Assembly: GCA_027081065.1 (NCBI GenBank)
Contig: JALWLW010000010.1
Coordinates: forward strand, 1 to 64,000
Reading direction: 5' to 3'
Source: Campylobacteraceae bacterium
GTDB taxonomy: Bacteria; Campylobacterota; Campylobacteria; Campylobacterales; Sulfurovaceae
Length of the DNA stretch: 64,000 nucleotides
Shown: piece by piece, positions 35,213 to 44,642 of the stretch
How the letters are laid out: the number at the start of each line of letters is the position of its first letter
Position numbering within the stretch: the first letter of the stretch is position 1
Notes under the pieces: generated by a model
Database searches by the model: none
Seen by the model: the letters and a program-made list of their open reading frames with translations, nothing else
Told to the model about the DNA's origin: nothing
Made by a program: the position numbers and the translations under genes

Positions 35213-37306
35213 ATGCAGAAACTTTTTTTAAATTATTTTTTTATAATATTATTTTTTTCAATATTACTTGTTGGAAAAGAAAGTATTGAAATTTTTTCTA
35301 CCAATGTTACCGTTACTAAAAATAAGTTTCTTGCAACAGGAGATGTAGTTCTTCTGTATGATGGTGCTTTAATTAAAGCAGGAGAAGTAGTTTATGATAA
35401 AAACTCTTCTAAACTTCTTTTTTCAGGTGGCGTAGAGATTATTCGTAAAGATGAAACAAAAGTTTTTTCGGATGCATTAACAATTGATACCTCAACTAAA
35501 GCTGTCGATTTTAAAGAGTTACTCTTGACTACTGAAGAAGATTTGTGGATATCTGCTAATGATGCAGTAAAAGAGGGAAATAGTTATAAAATTTTTAACT
35601 CAACACTCTCTTCTTGTAATAAAAAAAATCCTGATTGGACAATAGAGTTTGCTGAAGCTAGTTATCAAAAAGATAAAGAGTTTATGACATTATCTGAAGC
35701 AAAACTCTCTTTTTATGATGTTCCTATATTTTATTTTCCTTATTTGGCATTTCCTACTGTAAATAAAAGGACAACAGGACTTTTATTTCCTACTATGAAG
35801 TTTTCAGATATAGAGGGCTTTGTTTATGAGCAACCTTTTTACTATGCATCACAAAGTAATTTTGACATAGAGTTTGATCCTCAAATTCGTACCAATAGAG
35901 GGGCTGGTGGGTATGTAACAACAAGGTTTGTTGATTCAAATCATTCAGCTGGACGCTTTACTGTAGGTTACTTTAAAAACAAAGATACTTATGCTGAAAA
36001 GTATAATTTTAACAATGAACATTATGGTTTTGAATTTTTATATAAATCGACAGACATCCTACCTCAATCTGAATATTGGAATAAATATAAAAGTGGCATG
36101 TATGTTGATGTAAATTATTTAAATGATTTAGAATATTTAAACCTACAACAAGATTTTGCATCAGGTCTTGTGGCTTCCAATTTAATTGAATCGAGACTTA
36201 ATGCTTTTGTTTATGATTCAAATGATTATTTTGGAATGTATGGTAGGTATTATGTAGATACCCGTTCTAGAGATAATAAAGGAACAATTCAAGATCTTCC
36301 AACTTTGCATTATCATCGTTTTTTGAGTTCGATTATTAATGATGATATATTTTATACTTTTGATGTAAGAGCACATAATTATACAAGAGTAAGAGGCTCA
36401 AGAGCTTATCAAACTGAATTTAATTTACCACTTACCTATTATGATTCATTTTTTAATAATTACTTAGACTTTAAACTATCTGAAAATTTATATTTATCAC
36501 AAGTATCTTTTTCAAACTTAGAGCAAAAAGTTAATAATTATAGGTATTATCGTAACTTTCACACCATGGAACTTTCTTCTGATTTGGTTAAAAATTATGG
36601 TGAAGATACACATACTTTGCACCCTTCAATTGTTTATGTTAAACCAAGTTTTGAAGAAGAGAGTCCATTTAAGTATGAAGCATTAAATATGGAGCAACAA
36701 GAACTTTTTGTGACACAAACGCAAAAAGAGAGTCTCTCACTTGGATTAAGCCAATACTATTATAATCAAGAGTTAGATATGAATTTATTTCAAAGATTAG
36801 CATTTATAAAGTTTCCTCAAAGTAATAGTTTTAAAAAAGGAAATATTAATAGTGAGATAGGGTATACGAAAGATTCTCTTAATTTCTATTCTAATATTTT
36901 TTACTCTTTAGACCAAAATGAACTCGCTTCTGCTACGACATCAGTGACTTATAATCAAAGCAACTATGATATAATGTTAACGCATTTTTATAATAATGGT
37001 TTTTTGTTGAATGGTGAGCAAACAAATTTTGTAAATGGAACGTTTTATTATAATTTGAATAAAAGTCATCAATGGTTTATAAATGGAGACTATGATTTAT
37101 CACAAAATTTTAATCATCAATGGCATTTAGGGTGGGAACATCGTCAGAAATGTTGGGGTATTAAGTTGAGTGTTGGACAAGAAGTAATCCCTAATTTTAA
37201 TACTTCATTTAGAAATAATATCGCTTTTTTTGAGTTACGACTAAACCCAATTGGGGGAATATCACAAAGTATTGAGGAAGAATTTTCCTCACAAGGAGGA
37301 AGATAG
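35213..37306 (+). CDS. lptD: LPS-assembly protein LptD
   Basis: The 697-residue product has an N-terminal hydrophobic signal (about 1-23), an OstA/LptA-like beta-jellyroll (about 25-140, with repeated SGGVEII and ATGDVVL strands) and a large C-terminal outer-membrane beta-barrel (about 190-697, alternating aromatic strands). LptD forms the pore that inserts LPS in the outer membrane with LptE. The N-terminal domain is shorter than in E. coli, as in other Campylobacterota. Cys residues for the E. coli disulfide pattern are mostly missing (few Cys in the protein), so the oxidative maturation seen in E. coli probably does not apply here. Confidence 0.9.
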   Translation: MQKLFLNYFFIILFFSILLVGKESIEIFSTNVTVTKNKFLATGDVVLLYDGALIKAGEVVYDKNSSKLLFSGGVEIIRKDETKVFSDALTIDTSTKAVDFKELLLTTEEDLWISANDAVKEGNSYKIFNSTLSSCNKKNPDWTIEFAEASYQKDKEFMTLSEAKLSFYDVPIFYFPYLAFPTVNKRTTGLLFPTMKFSDIEGFVYEQPFYYASQSNFDIEFDPQIRTNRGAGGYVTTRFVDSNHSAGRFTVGYFKNKDTYAEKYNFNNEHYGFEFLYKSTDILPQSEYWNKYKSGMYVDVNYLNDLEYLNLQQDFASGLVASNLIESRLNAFVYDSNDYFGMYGRYYVDTRSRDNKGTIQDLPTLHYHRFLSSIINDDIFYTFDVRAHNYTRVRGSRAYQTEFNLPLTYYDSFFNNYLDFKLSENLYLSQVSFSNLEQKVNNYRYYRNFHTMELSSDLVKNYGEDTHTLHPSIVYVKPSFEEESPFKYEALNMEQQELFVTQTQKESLSLGLSQYYYNQELDMNLFQRLAFIKFPQSNSFKKGNINSEIGYTKDSLNFYSNIFYSLDQNELASATTSVTYNQSNYDIMLTHFYNNGFLLNGEQTNFVNGTFYYNLNKSHQWFINGDYDLSQNFNHQWHLGWEHRQKCWGIKLSVGQEVIPNFNTSFRNNIAFFELRLNPIGGISQSIEEEFSSQGGR

Positions 37307-37307
37307 G

Positions 37308-38822
37308 ATGAAAACAGAAGCTAAAGTTGGTCTATTTATTACATTATCATTATTCTTTCTATTTGCTTTACTTTCACAACTAAGTAGTTTTGATAATTTA
37401 TTTAAAAAATCCTATCCTATTATGGCACAAATTGATGATGGCTCTGGCTTAAAAGAGAAAGCTAAAGTAAAATTAAAAGGGGTAGATATTGGTTATGTTT
37501 CCAAAGTAATCTTGGTGAACAATGAAGTCCAAACACATTTAATGATTGATGAGGGTGTCAGTATTCCTAATGATTCTATTATTACAATTTCACAAGATTC
37601 ATTGTTAGGTGGAAAGTTTTTAGATATTCAGCCAGGAGTGTCAAAAACTACGCTTCAAAAAAATCAATTGTTAAGCAAAGAAGAAAAAGTATCATCGATT
37701 GTAGATGCTTCAACTTCTGCTGATACAGCATTTCAAGAGATTAAGCTTTTAGTAAGAGATATAAGAGATATTTTTAATGCTGGGGGTAAAGAAGATATTC
37801 AGAGTACGTTAGCTGATTTAAAAGAGTTTACTTCATTTTTAGCTTCAGTTTCACGAGAAGAAAATAAGACAATTCATGAAATTATTGGAAATGTTAATCT
37901 CTCTTTGAATAATGCAAATAAAGCTATTTTAAATGCTGATGAAACGATTGAAAAGTTTGCAGTAATGAGTAGTGAAATTACGAAAGCATCTCAAGAGTTT
38001 CAAGAAACGGGTAAAAGTCTTAATAAGGATTTACCCAAGATTATGGCAAGAGTCTCTGAAATTACAAAATACTTAAAAAGTGTAAGTGTAACATTAGATA
38101 AAAAGCTTCCTAAAGCGATAGAGAAGTTTGTGCAATTAGAGGATAATTTAAATAAAACTATTGAAAATAAAGATAGCTCTTTAAATAAGGCTTTAACTTC
38201 AGTTGATGGATTTTTTGCAAGTGGAACAGAAACGATGGATAAAATCGATAAATATCTAGATGCTGCTATTCGTAGTGAATTGCATATGGAACTACGTTCA
38301 GATCAAGTTTATGACGATGGTGGTTATTCAAAGTCGCATTTAAATTTAACATTAAAGCCAGACCCTACTAGATATTATATGCTTGGATTAACCTCTAGAC
38401 CATCTTTTCAAAGTAATAAAAATTTTGAACGTGGTTATGCAGGAAGTCAACTCCATGAAAGTGGAGATTTTCTTTTTTCTGCACAATATGGTAAGCGTTA
38501 TGATGATTTACTTTTTCGTATAGGGATTATAGACAGCCAAGGTGGTTTTGGTGTTGATTATTTTGCTTTAAATGATACACTAAAATTTAGTACTGAAATA
38601 AATGATTTTAATGCGGTTAATGATATTAGAGGCACTAATCCAAATTTAACAACAACCATACGGTATCAATTTTTTAAACATATTAATGCTTATATTGCTG
38701 GAAATAATTTATTGAATACAAGAGCCAATTCTGTTTCGCTAGGATTAGGTGTTAGTTTTGTAGATAATGATCTAAAAAATCTTTTAGGAACAGCTGCTAC
38801 CGCTGCTGCAGCAGGTAATTAA
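37308..38822 (+). CDS. MCE/MlaD-domain lipid transport protein with extended C-terminus
   Basis: I place the start at ATG 37308, one base after the lptD stop codon, with a strong AAGGAGG site inside the end of lptD. The 504-residue protein has an N-terminal membrane helix (about 7-27), one MCE domain (about 35-115, with DDGSGLKEKAKVKLKGV), a long helical coiled coil (about 160-315), and a C-terminal beta-rich region (about 320-495, with repeated strands like MLGLTSRPSF and LFRIGIIDSQ) ending in an Ala-rich tail. MCE proteins move phospholipids between the two membranes. The neighbouring lptD makes an envelope-maintenance context. The extra C-terminal region may contact the outer membrane; that is inference. 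Confidence 0.87.
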   Translation: MKTEAKVGLFITLSLFFLFALLSQLSSFDNLFKKSYPIMAQIDDGSGLKEKAKVKLKGVDIGYVSKVILVNNEVQTHLMIDEGVSIPNDSIITISQDSLLGGKFLDIQPGVSKTTLQKNQLLSKEEKVSSIVDASTSADTAFQEIKLLVRDIRDIFNAGGKEDIQSTLADLKEFTSFLASVSREENKTIHEIIGNVNLSLNNANKAILNADETIEKFAVMSSEITKASQEFQETGKSLNKDLPKIMARVSEITKYLKSVSVTLDKKLPKAIEKFVQLEDNLNKTIENKDSSLNKALTSVDGFFASGTETMDKIDKYLDAAIRSELHMELRSDQVYDDGGYSKSHLNLTLKPDPTRYYMLGLTSRPSFQSNKNFERGYAGSQLHESGDFLFSAQYGKRYDDLLFRIGIIDSQGGFGVDYFALNDTLKFSTEINDFNAVNDIRGTNPNLTTTIRYQFFKHINAYIAGNNLLNTRANSVSLGLGVSFVDNDLKNLLGTAATAAAAGN

Positions 38823-39491
38823 ATGAGTAATTTAAAGTCGATGTTATTATTTAAAAATAGAGAGGAAGCTCTAGGAGAGCTTATTAAAGAGTTACCTAAG
38901 CAAGTATTTACAGAAGATAATACCATTATTTTAGGGGTCAGTGAAGGAGGTGTATATTTTGCTAATGAGTTGGCTAAAGAGTTAAATACACCTATGGATA
39001 TTTTATTAACAGAACCTATTTATTCATTGATTAATCCTGAGTTGAGTATTGCAATGGTGAGTGAGACAGAAGAGGTTATAATACATAAAGCATTGGTTAA
39101 TGCTTTTAATATACCTAAAGATTATATTTATAATGAAGCGCAAAATAAGTATTCAGATGATATTTTAGCTTATATTCGTAAATATCGTAATGGGAAAGCA
39201 TTAACAAAGTTAGAGGATAAGTATGTAATTTTAGCAGATGAATGTGTAGAGACAGGTTTAACAATGATGGCAGCTGTAAAGACAGTAATCTCTTTGGGGG
39301 CTAAAAATATTTTCATAGCTGTACCAGTTTTAGATAATGTAGTCTATGAGAGTTTGGTAACAATATGTGATAATATTTTTTGTCCACATAAAATAGACGA
39401 TTATATATCTATTGAATACTATTACGAGGAAATTGAACCTTTTAGTTTTGAAGAGATAGCAGAGATTATGAAAAATAATGAAAAAAAATAA
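38823..39491 (+). CDS. Phosphoribosyltransferase-family protein
   Basis: The 222-residue product contains a type I phosphoribosyltransferase core. The PRPP loop reads VILADECVETGLTMMAAV (about 137-154), with the two acidic residues and the TGLT turn, and an earlier GVSEGGVYFANELA matches the pyrophosphate loop. The substrate cannot be named; the hood region is not that of a known purine or pyrimidine enzyme. It starts directly after the MCE gene stop (TAAATG) and precedes pnp by 17 bases, so it is probably in the same transcript. Confidence 0.8.
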   Translation: MSNLKSMLLFKNREEALGELIKELPKQVFTEDNTIILGVSEGGVYFANELAKELNTPMDILLTEPIYSLINPELSIAMVSETEEVIIHKALVNAFNIPKDYIYNEAQNKYSDDILAYIRKYRNGKALTKLEDKYVILADECVETGLTMMAAVKTVISLGAKNIFIAVPVLDNVVYESLVTICDNIFCPHKIDDYISIEYYYEEIEPFSFEEIAEIMKNNEKK

Positions 39492-39507
39492 TTAGGAAAA
39501 AATAAGC

Positions 39508-41640
39508 ATGAATGAACAAAATATAGTAGTAAGTTGTAATAATTTAGAAGAGAAGTACCGATTTAACAAAGTGGCAAAACAAGCAAGTGGAGCTGTAATG
39601 TATCAATGTGGTGATGCTGTACTTTTAGCTGCCATTGCGATTGACCCCAAAGCTGTCGATGAAGATTTTTTGCCTTTAACCGTACAGTATATTGAAAAAG
39701 CATATGCTGCAGCAAAAATTCCAGGAGGGTTTATAAAAAGAGAGACTAAGCCAGGTGATTTTGAGACATTGACATCAAGAATTATTGATCGATCACTTAG
39801 ACCTCTATTTCCAAAAGGTTTTAACTATCCTGTGGTTGTAACCATTACGGTTCTTTCTGCTGACCCGGAAATTGACATGCAAGTAGCAGCAATGCATGCA
39901 GCTTCAGCAGCACTATATACTTCAGATATTCAAGTAAATAAAACAGTAGCAGCTGTACGGCTTGGAAAAATTGAAGATGAAGTATTGATTAATCCAACAC
40001 TGGTTGAACAAGAAGATTCAACATTAGATTTACTTGTTATTGGTTCAGGCTCAGATATATTGATGATAGAGATGTGTGTACATGCCTCAATTAAAGAAGA
40101 AGTTCAATCTACCAATGAATTAGCTGAAGATGAATTATTGGAAATAATTGATATTGCACAATCAGCTATTGAACAAGCAACAAGTGCGTATGAGACAGAT
40201 TTTGAAGTAGCAAAAAAAGAGATAGAGTACTTACCTTTAGTTGAAGAGAAAGAAGATGCGAACCTTTATGCTTTTATTGAAGAAAATTATGCTGATGCTG
40301 TTTCAAAAGCTGTACAATCTATGGCAAAGTCTGAACGTAGTCAAGAATTAAAAAAAGTTCGTGAAGATATTATTGGTGTATTAGAAGAGAAAGGAGATGA
40401 AGTTGATGGTCAGTTAGTTTCTAAAATGTTAGAAGCTTATAAAAAGTCAATTGTTCGTTCATTGATTTTAGAAAAAGAAATACGTGCAGATGGTAGAGCT
40501 TTAACTGAAGTACGTCCTATTGATATTGAAACTAACTTTTTACCTTCTGTGCATGGTTCTTGTCTATTTACAAGAGGTCAAACCCAAGCTTTAGTGACAG
40601 CAACACTTGGGGATGCAAAAGCTTCTCAAGCTTATGATCTCATTGGTTCAAAAAATGCACAGTATGAAGACTTTATGGTACATTATAATTTTCCTGCTTT
40701 TTCAGTAGGTGAAGCAAAACCAGCAAGAGCACCAGGTCGTAGAGAGTTAGGGCATGGAAATTTAGGTAAACGAGGTTTAGAAGCAACATTAAGCTTGAAA
40801 AGAGAAGGAACAGTGCGTTTGGTTTCTGAAATTTTAGAATCAAATGGTTCTTCTTCAATGGCAACGGTTTGTGGAGGTTCATTAGCATTAAGAGCTGCTG
40901 AAGTTGAAACTTCTAAGCTTGTTGCTGGAATTGCAATGGGGTTAGTAACTGATGGTATAAAAAGTTGTGTCTTAACAGATATTATGGGACTTGAAGACCA
41001 TGATGGTGATATGGATTTTAAAATCACAGGTACAGTTGATGGTATTACAGCCATGCAGATGGATATTAAATTAGGTGGAATTGATGCAGAAGTTTTAAAA
41101 GAGGCACTCTATCAAGCTAAAGAGGGACGCTTACATATTTTAAATATTATGGAAGAAGCTTTAACAAATATGAATCCAAGTGCTGCATTACCAAGTTCAA
41201 CAACATTTGATATTGATGCTTCTCATATTCCAGCTATCATTGGTAAAGGTGGAGGAACAATTCGTGAGATTATTGAACAATATTCTGTTAGTATTGATAT
41301 TGATAGAGATAACAATAAGGTAAAAATTACAGGTACATCCAAAGATAATGTTGCAGGTGCTAAAGCATTTATTGATAACATTACTTCTGCTCCTGTAAAA
41401 AAACAGATGCTATATGAAATTAATAAACAGTATAGTGGAAAGATTAAAAAGATTGTTGAGTTTGGAATGTTTATTGAAATGCCAGATGGTTATGATGCTT
41501 TATTACATATTTCCAAAGTAGCTAAAGAGAGAGTTAATAATTTAGAAGAACGCTATAGTATTGGTGATTCTATAGATATTATTGTTTTAGAACAAAAAGG
41601 TAAGAAAGTAGAACTTTGTACACCAGCATATATATTGTAG
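39508..41640 (+). CDS. pnp: Polyribonucleotide nucleotidyltransferase
   Basis: The 710-residue PNPase phosphorolytically degrades RNA from the 3' end. It has two RNase PH domains (about 10-230 and 325-545; FTRGQTQALVTATLGD and DHDGDMDFKITGT hold the active-site residues of the second), a KH domain (about 560-620, IPAIIGKGGGTIREI) and an S1 domain at the C-terminus (about 630-705, VEFGMFIEMPDGYDALLHIS). Length matches the family. The next gene on the strand is atpE, but that has its own promoter and leader. Confidence 0.96.
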   Translation: MNEQNIVVSCNNLEEKYRFNKVAKQASGAVMYQCGDAVLLAAIAIDPKAVDEDFLPLTVQYIEKAYAAAKIPGGFIKRETKPGDFETLTSRIIDRSLRPLFPKGFNYPVVVTITVLSADPEIDMQVAAMHAASAALYTSDIQVNKTVAAVRLGKIEDEVLINPTLVEQEDSTLDLLVIGSGSDILMIEMCVHASIKEEVQSTNELAEDELLEIIDIAQSAIEQATSAYETDFEVAKKEIEYLPLVEEKEDANLYAFIEENYADAVSKAVQSMAKSERSQELKKVREDIIGVLEEKGDEVDGQLVSKMLEAYKKSIVRSLILEKEIRADGRALTEVRPIDIETNFLPSVHGSCLFTRGQTQALVTATLGDAKASQAYDLIGSKNAQYEDFMVHYNFPAFSVGEAKPARAPGRRELGHGNLGKRGLEATLSLKREGTVRLVSEILESNGSSSMATVCGGSLALRAAEVETSKLVAGIAMGLVTDGIKSCVLTDIMGLEDHDGDMDFKITGTVDGITAMQMDIKLGGIDAEVLKEALYQAKEGRLHILNIMEEALTNMNPSAALPSSTTFDIDASHIPAIIGKGGGTIREIIEQYSVSIDIDRDNNKVKITGTSKDNVAGAKAFIDNITSAPVKKQMLYEINKQYSGKIKKIVEFGMFIEMPDGYDALLHISKVAKERVNNLEERYSIGDSIDIIVLEQKGKKVELCTPAYIL

Positions 41641-41674
41641 TTGTTCGCTTTAACAGAGTATAAGTTAGCTTGGT

Positions 41675-41822
41675 TATAATTGCGTCGTTATTATGAATCT
41701 TTAGTAGGGAAACAGGTTGCATTTATGTGCTTGTTGGCATGGTTTACCATGTTTACGCTATCCGAACGGATTTTGAACGCAGTCAATGGGGACTTAAAAC
41801 CTAACAATTTAAGGATATTAAA
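41675..41822 (+). promoter_or_regulatory. atpE promoter and structured 5' leader
   Basis: A TATAAT box at 41675-41680 gives an expected start near 41687, so the atpE mRNA has a leader of about 135 bases. The leader contains two stable hairpins, CATGG-TTTA-CCATG (41738-41751) and ATCC-GAAC-GGAT (41760-41771), and ends with the ribosome-binding segment TTAAGGATATTAAA-ATG. Such a leader may control translation or mRNA stability of this very highly expressed subunit. Confidence 0.55.
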
Positions 41823-42128
41823 ATGAAAAAGTTTTTCTTACTTTTCTTAGCACTTGGTGCTGTTGCTTTCGCTGGTGAAGGTGAATCTACGATTAAGGCT
41901 TACTCAGTAGTTGCTGCTGGTGTTGGTCTTGGTCTTGCTGCTCTTGGTGGAGCTATTGGTATGGGTCATACTGCAGCTGCTACTATTGCTGGTACTGCAC
42001 GTAATCCAGGTCTTGGTGGTAAACTAATGACTACAATGTTTATTGCTCTTGCGATGATTGAAGCACAAGTTATCTATACGCTTGTTATTGCTCTTATTGC
42101 TCTTTATGCTAACCCATTCCTTGGATAG
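41823..42128 (+). CDS. atpE: F1Fo ATP synthase subunit c
   Basis: The 101-residue proteolipid has two transmembrane helices after a hydrophobic, signal-like N-terminal stretch (about 1-18) that makes it longer than the usual 75-80 residues. The polar loop with Arg60-Asn61-Pro62 lies between the helices and the proton- or sodium-carrying carboxylate is Glu80 in FIALAMIEAQVIY. The subunit forms the rotating c-ring in the inner membrane. No other ATP synthase gene is nearby, an arrangement I recall as usual in Campylobacterota. It has its own promoter and terminator. Confidence 0.95.
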   Translation: MKKFFLLFLALGAVAFAGEGESTIKAYSVVAAGVGLGLAALGGAIGMGHTAAATIAGTARNPGLGGKLMTTMFIALAMIEAQVIYTLVIALIALYANPFLG

Positions 42129-42149
42129 GTTTTTTAAAGATTAAGCTGA

Positions 42150-42176
42150 TTTAGGTACTTTTAGTACCTAAATTTT
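42150..42176 (+). terminator. Terminator of atpE
   Basis: A perfect 10-bp stem TTTAGGTACT-TTT-AGTACCTAAA followed by TTTT, twenty bases after the atpE stop codon. Confidence 0.8.
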
Positions 42177-42221
42177 CCTTATTTATAAAAGTTTTATACA
42201 CTTTAAACGTATTATCTCACT

Positions 42222-42305
42222 GCACCAGTGGTGGAACGGTAGACACGCGGGCTTGAGGGGCTCGTGCCTTAGGGCGTGGAAGTTCAAATCTTCTCTGGTG
42301 CACCA
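42222..42305 (+). tRNA. tRNA-Leu (anticodon GAG)
   Basis: The acceptor stem GCACCAG (42222) pairs with CTGGTGC (42295-42301), followed by A and an encoded CCA. The anticodon stem CGGGC/GCTCG (42248-42264) holds the loop TTGAGGG with anticodon GAG at 42255-42257, reading CUC and CUU. A long variable arm (TGCCTTAGGGCGT) shows that it is a class II tRNA, as expected for leucine; the T arm is GAAG-TTCAAAT-CTTC. Confidence 0.95.
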
Positions 42306-42417
42306 CCTTTATAACTTCTTCAACGATTTCATTTTTATTAAAATTTAACAGCAATCTTTTATTTCTATAGGGGTATCATTTTATATAATAAATTATTTTA
42401 ATAATAGGATATATAAA

Positions 42418-43794
42418 ATGCTTATAAATAAACTTTTTGACACAGCTATCGTAGGTGGTGGTGTCGCTGGAACTTCACTTCTTTTTACCCTTGCTCGTTA
42501 TACAAATTTAAAAAATTTAATACTTTTTGAAAAATATGATGAAGTCAGTCAACTTAACTCTAACCCTAAAGCAAATTCTCAAACACTTCATGTGGGTGAT
42601 ATTGAGAGTAACTATACTTATGCTAAAGCAGAAAAAGTTAAAAGAGCTTCTTCTATGGTGGCAAACTATATTCAGAACTTTAATAAAGTTAATAGCTGTG
42701 GATTTGTAAAAGACAAAATGCTTTTGGCTGTAGGTGAAGATGAGATAGTCCAACTAAAAGCCCGTTATGAAGAGTTTAAAACATTGTACCCCTATCTTGA
42801 ACTTTGGGATGAGGACTTTTTAAGAGCATTTGAGCCTAAGCTTTTAGAGGGTAGAAAAGAACCTATTATGGCAATGGGTGCTAGAGGTCAGATTACAACG
42901 GTAAACTATAAAGTTTTGAGTGAAAGTTTTGTTCAAAAGGCATTAGATACCGACAAAAATGTTCAGATGCGTTATCATGAAGAGGTAACTAAGATAGAAA
43001 GAGCTAACGATGGTAATTATGTGCTTACTACAGATACTACTTCATTTAGAGCAAAGTCTGTGGTGGTAAATGCAGGGGCTTACTCTCTTTTGTTTGCACA
43101 ATCAATGGGCTATGGAAAAGAGTATGCCATTTTACCTATTGGGGGCTCTTTTTTCTTTACCAAAGAGAAACTGTTAAACGCTAAAGTTTATACCATGCAA
43201 AACCCTAAACTTCCTTTTGCTGCTATTCACGCTGACCCTGATTGTACCAAAGAGTGGAACACCCGTTTTGGTCCGACTGCTTTTGCTCTGCCAAAATTAG
43301 AGCGTTATCATGAGTTACATTTAAAAGATTTTATTTGTGCTTTAAATATAGATAAAGATGTTACAAAAGTCTATCTGAACCTTTTTAAGGACAAGACCAT
43401 TCGACGTTATATTTTACGAAATGTACTTGAAGAGATTCCTTTAGTAGGTAAAGAGATATTTATAACAGATGCAAGGAAAGTGATTCCCTCGTTAAAGGTA
43501 CGTGACTTAACTTTTGCAGAGGGATATGGTGGAATGCGTCCACAAGTGATTGACAAGAAGAATCATGAATTACTTTTAGGTGAAGCAAAAATAGAAAAAG
43601 AGGGACTTATTTTTAACATGACTCCAAGTCCTGGAGCTACGAGTTCTTTGGCAATTGCTTTAAATGATACACTTTCTATTTGTAAAAAATTAGGAGCTAC
43701 TTTTGACAAAGTTTTACATGAAAATGAAATACAATGCCTTAAAAGTACAGCCTTAAAAAAATCTCAAATAAAAGAAGAAAAAAAGTTAGCTTAA
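42418..43794 (+). CDS. mqo: Malate:quinone oxidoreductase family protein
   Basis: The 458-residue FAD-dependent enzyme starts with the dinucleotide-binding motif DTAIVGGGVAGTSLLF (about 8-23) and the glutamate end LILFEKY. Further Mqo segments are NSQTLHVGDIE near the start, VVVNAGAYSLLFAQ, PIGGSFFFT, and the C-terminal MRPQVIDKKN and TPSPGATSSLAIALND. Mqo oxidises malate to oxaloacetate and passes electrons to menaquinone at the inner membrane. The Campylobacterota version is distant from E. coli Mqo, so the substrate is inferred from family resemblance. Confidence 0.85.
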   Translation: MLINKLFDTAIVGGGVAGTSLLFTLARYTNLKNLILFEKYDEVSQLNSNPKANSQTLHVGDIESNYTYAKAEKVKRASSMVANYIQNFNKVNSCGFVKDKMLLAVGEDEIVQLKARYEEFKTLYPYLELWDEDFLRAFEPKLLEGRKEPIMAMGARGQITTVNYKVLSESFVQKALDTDKNVQMRYHEEVTKIERANDGNYVLTTDTTSFRAKSVVVNAGAYSLLFAQSMGYGKEYAILPIGGSFFFTKEKLLNAKVYTMQNPKLPFAAIHADPDCTKEWNTRFGPTAFALPKLERYHELHLKDFICALNIDKDVTKVYLNLFKDKTIRRYILRNVLEEIPLVGKEIFITDARKVIPSLKVRDLTFAEGYGGMRPQVIDKKNHELLLGEAKIEKEGLIFNMTPSPGATSSLAIALNDTLSICKKLGATFDKVLHENEIQCLKSTALKKSQIKEEKKLA

Positions 43795-44032
43795 TCGTTT
43801 CAAATTTTAACTTATAATTAAAATAATTAAAAGTTATTAAATAGAGTTGTTAGCCTTTAATATTAATATATTAAAAAAAACTATTATTATTTATGAAACA
43901 TATGATATGTTACATAGAGGATATATACGACTCTTGGAATGTGTAAAAGCTTTGGGTGACTATTTTATTAAACGTATCATTCATGCTTGGAAAATAGAGT
44001 TCACCAAATAGAAGATATGTTATACTAATAAC
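43795..44032. other. Gap without a recognised gene
   Basis: AT-rich, with stretches of A and T around 43870-43890. I see no ribosome-binding site with a credible frame and no clear inverted repeat. It presumably carries the promoter of the 44033 gene. Confidence 0.4.
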
Positions 44033-44611
44033 ATGACAAAAAATATAATAATAGCACTATTAATTATCATTGCAGTTCTTCTTTTAGCATACTATTACAA
44101 AGCTAGTTCTTTAAAATTGGATGCTAAAGGGGTTAGTCTAAATGTTAAACAGAAAACAGTTTTTTTTGAAAATAATAGCATACAAACAACACCCATTGTT
44201 TTTTCAAATGTTAATATTATGCAAAGTCGTTTAAGTGATGGAACATATTTTGAAGTAGCTACTTGTGAGCCTCTTTATGAATTTAATCAAAATACGAAAG
44301 AGCTAGTGAAAATACTTTTTGAAGCTGACAAAGTAGACGTTCTTTTTTTTACTAATGGTGTTAGTGCTATGAGGATTATTTTACAAAATTCTCAAGTCAT
44401 TAATTTATTTATAGATGACAATGATATGACAGAGTTGAAATTATTTTATGGAATTCCTTACGATAAATTTTCTCCAGCTGTTGAAAAGTTAATGGGAGAT
44501 AAATTTAAAGAGTTTACAATAGGTGGTTTACTTGAATTGGCAAAACCAATGACAAAATGGAATGTTATTCATAATGATTTTGATGGGATAATTACTTCTA
44601 TAGATCATTAA
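44033..44611 (+). CDS. Hypothetical protein with one N-terminal membrane helix
   Basis: The 192-residue product begins with a membrane anchor (about 4-24, TKNIIIALLIIIAVLLLA). The remaining part is a mixed alpha-beta soluble domain, about residues 30-192, with no Cys pair or catalytic motif that I recognise. The final segment AKPMTKWNVIHNDFDGIITSIDH may be the most conserved part. A short N-terminal anchor and no signal cleavage site suggest a periplasm-facing domain. The gene stands alone and converges with the repeat-protein gene, sharing a symmetric terminator. Confidence 0.7.
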   Translation: MTKNIIIALLIIIAVLLLAYYYKASSLKLDAKGVSLNVKQKTVFFENNSIQTTPIVFSNVNIMQSRLSDGTYFEVATCEPLYEFNQNTKELVKILFEADKVDVLFFTNGVSAMRIILQNSQVINLFIDDNDMTELKLFYGIPYDKFSPAVEKLMGDKFKEFTIGGLLELAKPMTKWNVIHNDFDGIITSIDH

Positions 44612-44636
44612 ATACTCAAAGAGTTTGAGTATTTAA
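44608..44636. terminator. Bidirectional terminator
   Basis: A perfect 13-bp inverted repeat (TTAAATACTCAAA, GAG, TTTGAGTATTTAA) between two convergent genes. The A-rich and T-rich outer parts of the stem serve as U-tract in both directions. Confidence 0.75.
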
Positions 44637-44642
44637 TATATT

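Noticed and set aside
40683..41054. Minus-strand frame of 123 codons opposite pnp
   Set aside because: It is the complement of a strongly conserved PNPase segment and has no ribosome-binding site.
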